Below, one piece after another: positions 60,492 through 64,000 of a DNA stretch of 64,000 nt (positions are counted from its first letter, which is position 1; every line of letters starts with the position of its first letter). A program made the translations under genes and the position numbers. Below the pieces are notes generated by a model. The model saw only the letters and a program-made list of their open reading frames with translations, did no database searches and was not told the DNA's origin. The DNA lies in assembly GCF_040147005.1 (NCBI RefSeq), contig NZ_JAMSHO010000001.1, positions 1,178,001 to 1,242,000 on the forward strand, given 5' to 3'. The DNA is from Halomonas sp. H10-9-1 (lineage in GTDB: Bacteria; Pseudomonadota; Gammaproteobacteria; Pseudomonadales; Halomonadaceae).

Positions 60492-63221
60492 TTATTTCTC
60501 CTGGTCGCGCAGGCCGGCCACGCTGGCCAGCGTCAGTAGCGGAATCGCCACCAGCAGCGGCACGAAGTAGGGCCACAGCTCGGTGAAGCCCAGGGCCTTG
60601 GAGAATACTCCCCGTGTGATGATCAGGAAGTGCGTGGTGGGGTAGGCCTGGCCGACCAGGGCACTGATGCCCTCCATGGCCGAGACCGGGTGGAGCATCC
60701 CCGAGAATTGCACCGCTGGGATCAGGGTGAGAACCGCGGTGCCGAAGATGGCAGCTATCTGGCTGCGCAGCAGCGATGAGATCAGCAACCCCAGGCCGGT
60801 GGCACACAGCAGATAGAGCAGGGCGGCCAGGCCAAGGGTTGCCAGGCTGCCGCTGATGGGGACCTTGAAGACCCAAACCGAAAGTGCCACCAGGGTGACG
60901 AAGTTGACCATGCCCATGGCCACGTAGGGCAGCTGCTTGCCGAGCAGGAACTCGGTACGGGTGACCGGCGTGACATAGAAATTGGTGATCGATCCCATCT
61001 CCTTCTCGCGCACCACGCCGAGCGCGGTGAGCATTGCCGGAATCATCATCAGCAGCAGTGGAATTACCGCCGGCACCATGGCGGGCAGGCTCTCCACTTC
61101 TGGGTTGTAGCGATAGCGAAGGACGATCTCCACGCCCGGGGTTGCCATGGGTGCCCCCGACTCGCGAGCCAGGGTCTGCAGGTAGTGGGCGTGCAGGCCC
61201 AGGGCGTAGCCCTTGATGGTATCGGCTCGGGTGGGCATGGCACCGTCGATCCAGAAGGCAATCTCGGGAACCGCGCCGCGCTTGAGGTCACGACCGAAGC
61301 CGGGTGGGATCTCCACCGCCAGGCTGATATCGCCACTGCGCATTCGTGCCTCCATCTCGGCCTGGCTGGTCAATGCCGGGCGTTCGGTGAAGTAGCGCGA
61401 ACCGGACAGGTTGAGGGCATAGGCCTGGCTGGTGGTGGTTTGGTCGTGGTCGAGGACCGCATAGTCGAGGTTCTCGACATCCAGGCTGATGCCGTAGCCG
61501 ATGATGAACATCAGCAGTACGCTGCCGAACAGGGCCAGGATGCCGCGCAGTGGGTCGCGGCGCAGCTCCATGCTCTCCCGCCGGGCGTAGCTCATAAGAC
61601 GCTTGAGACTGAAGGCCGGCGGATCGTGCTGGGGAGCGTTCGACCCGGTTGCACGGGGCGTGGCCTGCAGGTCGGCGGGAGGCTCGTCGGAGGCCTCCTC
61701 GAGCCAGGCGATAAAGGCCTCCTCGAGGGTGTCGGTGCCGCGTTCTTTGCGCAGCGCCTCGGGAGTGTCACAGGCCAGTACACGTCCCGCGTGCATCAGT
61801 GAGATCCGATCGCAGCGTTGGGCCTCGTTCATGAAGTGGGTGGAGATGAAGATGGTCACGCCCTCTTCCCGCGAGAGCCTGACCAGTTCGCGCCAGAAGG
61901 CATCCCTGGCCACTGGATCGACCCCGGAGGTGGGTTCGTCGAGGATCAGGATCTCGGGGCGGTGCAGCACGGCCACGGCCAGGGAGAGCCGCTGCCGAAT
62001 GCCCAGCGGCAGCCCGCCCGACAGGCTGTCGGCAACCACTGTCAATGCGAAGCGCTCGAGCATCTCCTCGATACGCGCCTCGTGTTCGGCCTGGGGCAGA
62101 TGGAAGAGCCGCGCGTGCAGGGCGAGGTTCTGGCGCACACTGAGCTCGCCATACAGGGAAAATGCCTGGGACATGTAGCCCACCCGGCGTCGGGTCGCCA
62201 GATCCCGGGGATCGACCCGCTGGCCGAACAGCTCGGCCTCGCCTTCGCTTGCCGGCAGCAGGCCGGTGAGCATCTTCATGGTGGTGCTCTTGCCGCAGCC
62301 GTTGGAGCCCAGGAAACCGAAGATCTCACCACGCTCGATGCGGAAGTCCACGCTGTCAACGGCGGTGAAGTGGCCGAAGCGCTTGGTCAGCCCGCGGGCC
62401 GTGATGGCGATGCTGTCGCTGGCGGTGCGTTGCGGGATGCTGATGGGGTGATGCTGGCGGCGCCTCGCCTCGGGCAGCAAGCCGATGAACGCGTTCTCCA
62501 GATCGTGCGTCCCGGTGCGTTCCAGTAACTCTGCAGGCGACCCGCTGGCCAGTGGCCGGCCGGCATCCATGGCGACCAGGTGATCGAAGTGCTGGGCCTC
62601 ATCCATATAGGCGGTGGCAACGATCACGCTCATTTCCGGGCGCGCTCTGCGGATGCCCGCGATCAGCGCCCAGAACTGACTGCGTGATAGCGGGTCGACG
62701 CCGGTGGTGGGTTCGTCGAGAATCAACAGGTCTGGGTCGTGGATCAGCGCACAGCACAGCCCCAGCTTCTGTTTCATGCCGCCGGAGAGCTTGGCCGCCG
62801 GTCGCTCAGTAAAGGAAACCAGCCCCGTGGCGCGGGTCAGTGTCGCGATACGTCGATCCCGTTCGGCGCCATCCTGACCGAATAGCCTGCCGAAGAACTC
62901 GAGATTTTCGCGTACCGATAGGGTGGGGTAGAGGTTCCGGCCCAGTCCCTGGGGCATATAGGCGATGCGCGGGCAGGTCAGGCGCCGGTGGTGGGCATCG
63001 CGCATATCACCGCCCAGTACCACGATTTGACCCTGCTGCAGGCGTCGAGCCCCGGCGAGCAGCGCCAGCAGGCTGGACTTGCCCACCCCGTCGGGGCCGA
63101 TCAGGCCGACCATCTGGCCGGCCGGAAGGTCCAGACTGATATTGTCCAGGGCGAGGATTTCGCCGTAGCGCTGGGTTACCCCCGCGATGCTGGCGACCTG
63201 AGCTGCCTGCTGCGGACTCAT
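60492..63221 (-). CDS. RbbA/YhiH-like ABC transporter: two ATPases fused to a permease
   Basis: 909-residue fusion, the same size and order as E. coli RbbA (YhiH). The first ATPase has [10 protein letters not shown] (about 41-50) and [20 protein letters not shown] with [12 protein letters not shown]. The second has [15 protein letters not shown] (near 300) and [20 protein letters not shown] with [12 protein letters not shown]. From about residue 540 there is an ABC-2 permease with [20 protein letters not shown]. It lies between the HlyD-like gene (4-base overlap) and the YhhJ-like gene. Despite the ribosome-associated name of its homologue, the context is an efflux operon. Confidence 0.9.
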   Translation of the reverse strand: MSPQQAAQVASIAGVTQRYGEILALDNISLDLPAGQMVGLIGPDGVGKSSLLALLAGARRLQQGQIVVLGGDMRDAHHRRLTCPRIAYMPQGLGRNLYPTLSVRENLEFFGRLFGQDGAERDRRIATLTRATGLVSFTERPAAKLSGGMKQKLGLCCALIHDPDLLILDEPTTGVDPLSRSQFWALIAGIRRARPEMSVIVATAYMDEAQHFDHLVAMDAGRPLASGSPAELLERTGTHDLENAFIGLLPEARRRQHHPISIPQRTASDSIAITARGLTKRFGHFTAVDSVDFRIERGEIFGFLGSNGCGKSTTMKMLTGLLPASEGEAELFGQRVDPRDLATRRRVGYMSQAFSLYGELSVRQNLALHARLFHLPQAEHEARIEEMLERFALTVVADSLSGGLPLGIRQRLSLAVAVLHRPEILILDEPTSGVDPVARDAFWRELVRLSREEGVTIFISTHFMNEAQRCDRISLMHAGRVLACDTPEALRKERGTDTLEEAFIAWLEEASDEPPADLQATPRATGSNAPQHDPPAFSLKRLMSYARRESMELRRDPLRGILALFGSVLLMFIIGYGISLDVENLDYAVLDHDQTTTSQAYALNLSGSRYFTERPALTSQAEMEARMRSGDISLAVEIPPGFGRDLKRGAVPEIAFWIDGAMPTRADTIKGYALGLHAHYLQTLARESGAPMATPGVEIVLRYRYNPEVESLPAMVPAVIPLLLMMIPAMLTALGVVREKEMGSITNFYVTPVTRTEFLLGKQLPYVAMGMVNFVTLVALSVWVFKVPISGSLATLGLAALLYLLCATGLGLLISSLLRSQIAAIFGTAVLTLIPAVQFSGMLHPVSAMEGISALVGQAYPTTHFLIITRGVFSKALGFTELWPYFVPLLVAIPLLTLASVAGLRDQEK

Positions 63222-64000
63222 GGCGTGACTCGGATCTCGAGGGTGTCGGGCCAGTTGGCTGCGTCGTCGAGCTTCAGGTAGGCCAGGCCCGGCAGCCCGG
63301 TCTTGACCTGTTCGATATGACGGCGCAACAGTTCGGGATCGATCCTGGCGCGCACGCGGAACATCAGCTTCTCTCGCTCGCTCTCGGTCTCCACGCTCTT
63401 GGGGGTGAACTGGGCGACGCTGGCCACGTAGCTGACACGCGCGGGGATCACATATTCCGGCGCGGCGTCCAGCACCAGGCGGACCTCGTCGCCGATGGCC
63501 ACCCGGCCCGCTTCGCGGGTGGGCAGGAAGAAGGTCATGTAAACGTTGGTGAGATCGACCAGGTTGAGCACCTTGCCCCCGGCCCCCAGTACCTCGCCGG
63601 GCTCGGTGATCCGGTACTGCACGCGGGCTAGGCGGTCTGCCGTCAGCACGCTGTCATCCAGGTCGGCCTGGATACGCGTCAGGGTCGCCTCACTGGCCTC
63701 GACCTGGGACTGGGCCTCGATGACCTGTGACTCGGTGGCACGGATGGCGGCACGGGCGGAGAGTACCTGGGCATTCGCCGAGGCCAGGCCCGCCTGCTGG
63801 CTCTGCCAGGCGGCCAGGGTGTCGTCGAACTGCTGTCGCGAGATGGCATTACGCTCCACCAGGCTGGTGGCGCGCTCGTAGCGCTTGCGCGCTGCTTCGA
63901 GCTCGGCCTGGCGCTGGCTGACCACCGCCTGGGCGGCGCTCAGCTCGCTCTCGCGGAGTGCCACCATGGCCCGGGCCGTTTCCAGGGCATTCTCGGCGCG
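63218..64000 (-). CDS. HlyD-family periplasmic adaptor (YhiI-like), truncated by the window edge
   Basis: C-terminal 260 residues of a membrane-fusion protein; the reading frame continues past the right edge, so the N-terminal membrane anchor is not seen. A long coiled-coil hairpin ([20 protein letters not shown], then [20 protein letters not shown]) is followed by a lipoyl-like half ([19 protein letters not shown]) and a beta-barrel ([20 protein letters not shown]). It would link the inner-membrane RbbA/YhhJ exporter to an outer-membrane channel. It overlaps the RbbA-like start by 4 bases. Confidence 0.9.
   Translation of the reverse strand, partial: RAENALETARAMVALRESELSAAQAVVSQRQAELEAARKRYERATSLVERNAISRQQFDDTLAAWQSQQAGLASANAQVLSARAAIRATESQVIEAQSQVEASEATLTRIQADLDDSVLTADRLARVQYRITEPGEVLGAGGKVLNLVDLTNVYMTFFLPTREAGRVAIGDEVRLVLDAAPEYVIPARVSYVASVAQFTPKSVETESEREKLMFRVRARIDPELLRRHIEQVKTGLPGLAYLKLDDAANWPDTLEIRVTP

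Overview
The window looks like a chromosomal segment of a Halomonas-type gammaproteobacterium (Halomonadaceae). It is GC-rich throughout, the genes have strong GC3 bias, and the content (polyol ABC uptake, LpxL and LpxR, WrbA, an RbbA-type exporter) fits that family. The assignment is inferred from gene content and composition, not from a marker gene. No rRNA, tRNA, CRISPR array, integrase or intact insertion sequence was seen.

Layout. (1) 0-15.3 kb, core metabolism: EamA exporter, a lipid kinase broken by one frameshift, a small beta-barrel protein, a lpxL-tenA group, methyltransferase, MFS carrier, a four-gene acyl-CoA oxidation run (acyl-CoA dehydrogenase, acyl-CoA synthetase, 3-hydroxyacyl-CoA dehydrogenase, enoyl-CoA hydratase), a peroxiredoxin and a Zn alcohol dehydrogenase. 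(2) 15.4-20.9 kb, an AT-richer accessory island. It holds a four-helix membrane protein, the wreck of a patatin-like phospholipase, and a tightly coupled two-gene operon encoding an MBL-fold hydrolase and a 741-residue E2-E1-JAB triple fusion, that is, a complete ubiquitin-like conjugation and deconjugation chemistry in one polypeptide. No CD-NTase and no ubiquitin-like protein is visible. This is the most interesting locus. (3) 20.9-26.9 kb, mixed small genes: MOSC protein, a translationally coupled GHKL ATPase, YtoQ, DUF488, a DUF900 hydrolase and a phage-like M15 endolysin. (4) 27.0-34.6 kb, a type I restriction-modification operon, hsdM-hsdS-AlbA_2-hsdR, with every junction overlapping. 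The AlbA_2 gene appears to carry an internal deletion. (5) 34.6-39.5 kb: DUF411 protein, FixL/FixJ-like two-component system, 2OG-Fe(II) oxygenase and two NUDIX hydrolases. (6) 39.6-56.0 kb, a large polyol catabolic locus: SorC-type regulator, smoEFGK-like ABC importer, HAD phosphatase, two SDRs, tagatose-type kinase, GatZ-like protein, P-loop kinase, two mannitol 2-dehydrogenases, xylulokinase and transaldolase. It could take mannitol, sorbitol, arabitol and possibly galactitol into central metabolism. (7) 56-64 kb: NIF3-like protein, WrbA, LpxR-like lipid A deacylase, fructosamine kinase, and an HlyD/RbbA/YhhJ exporter that runs off the right edge.

Two places carry 3'-end scars. A second, synonymously diverged copy of the smoG 3' end follows smoG, and a diverged copy of the YhhJ-like 3' end lies on the other side of the fructosamine kinase gene. 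Both suggest past allelic replacement or insertion.
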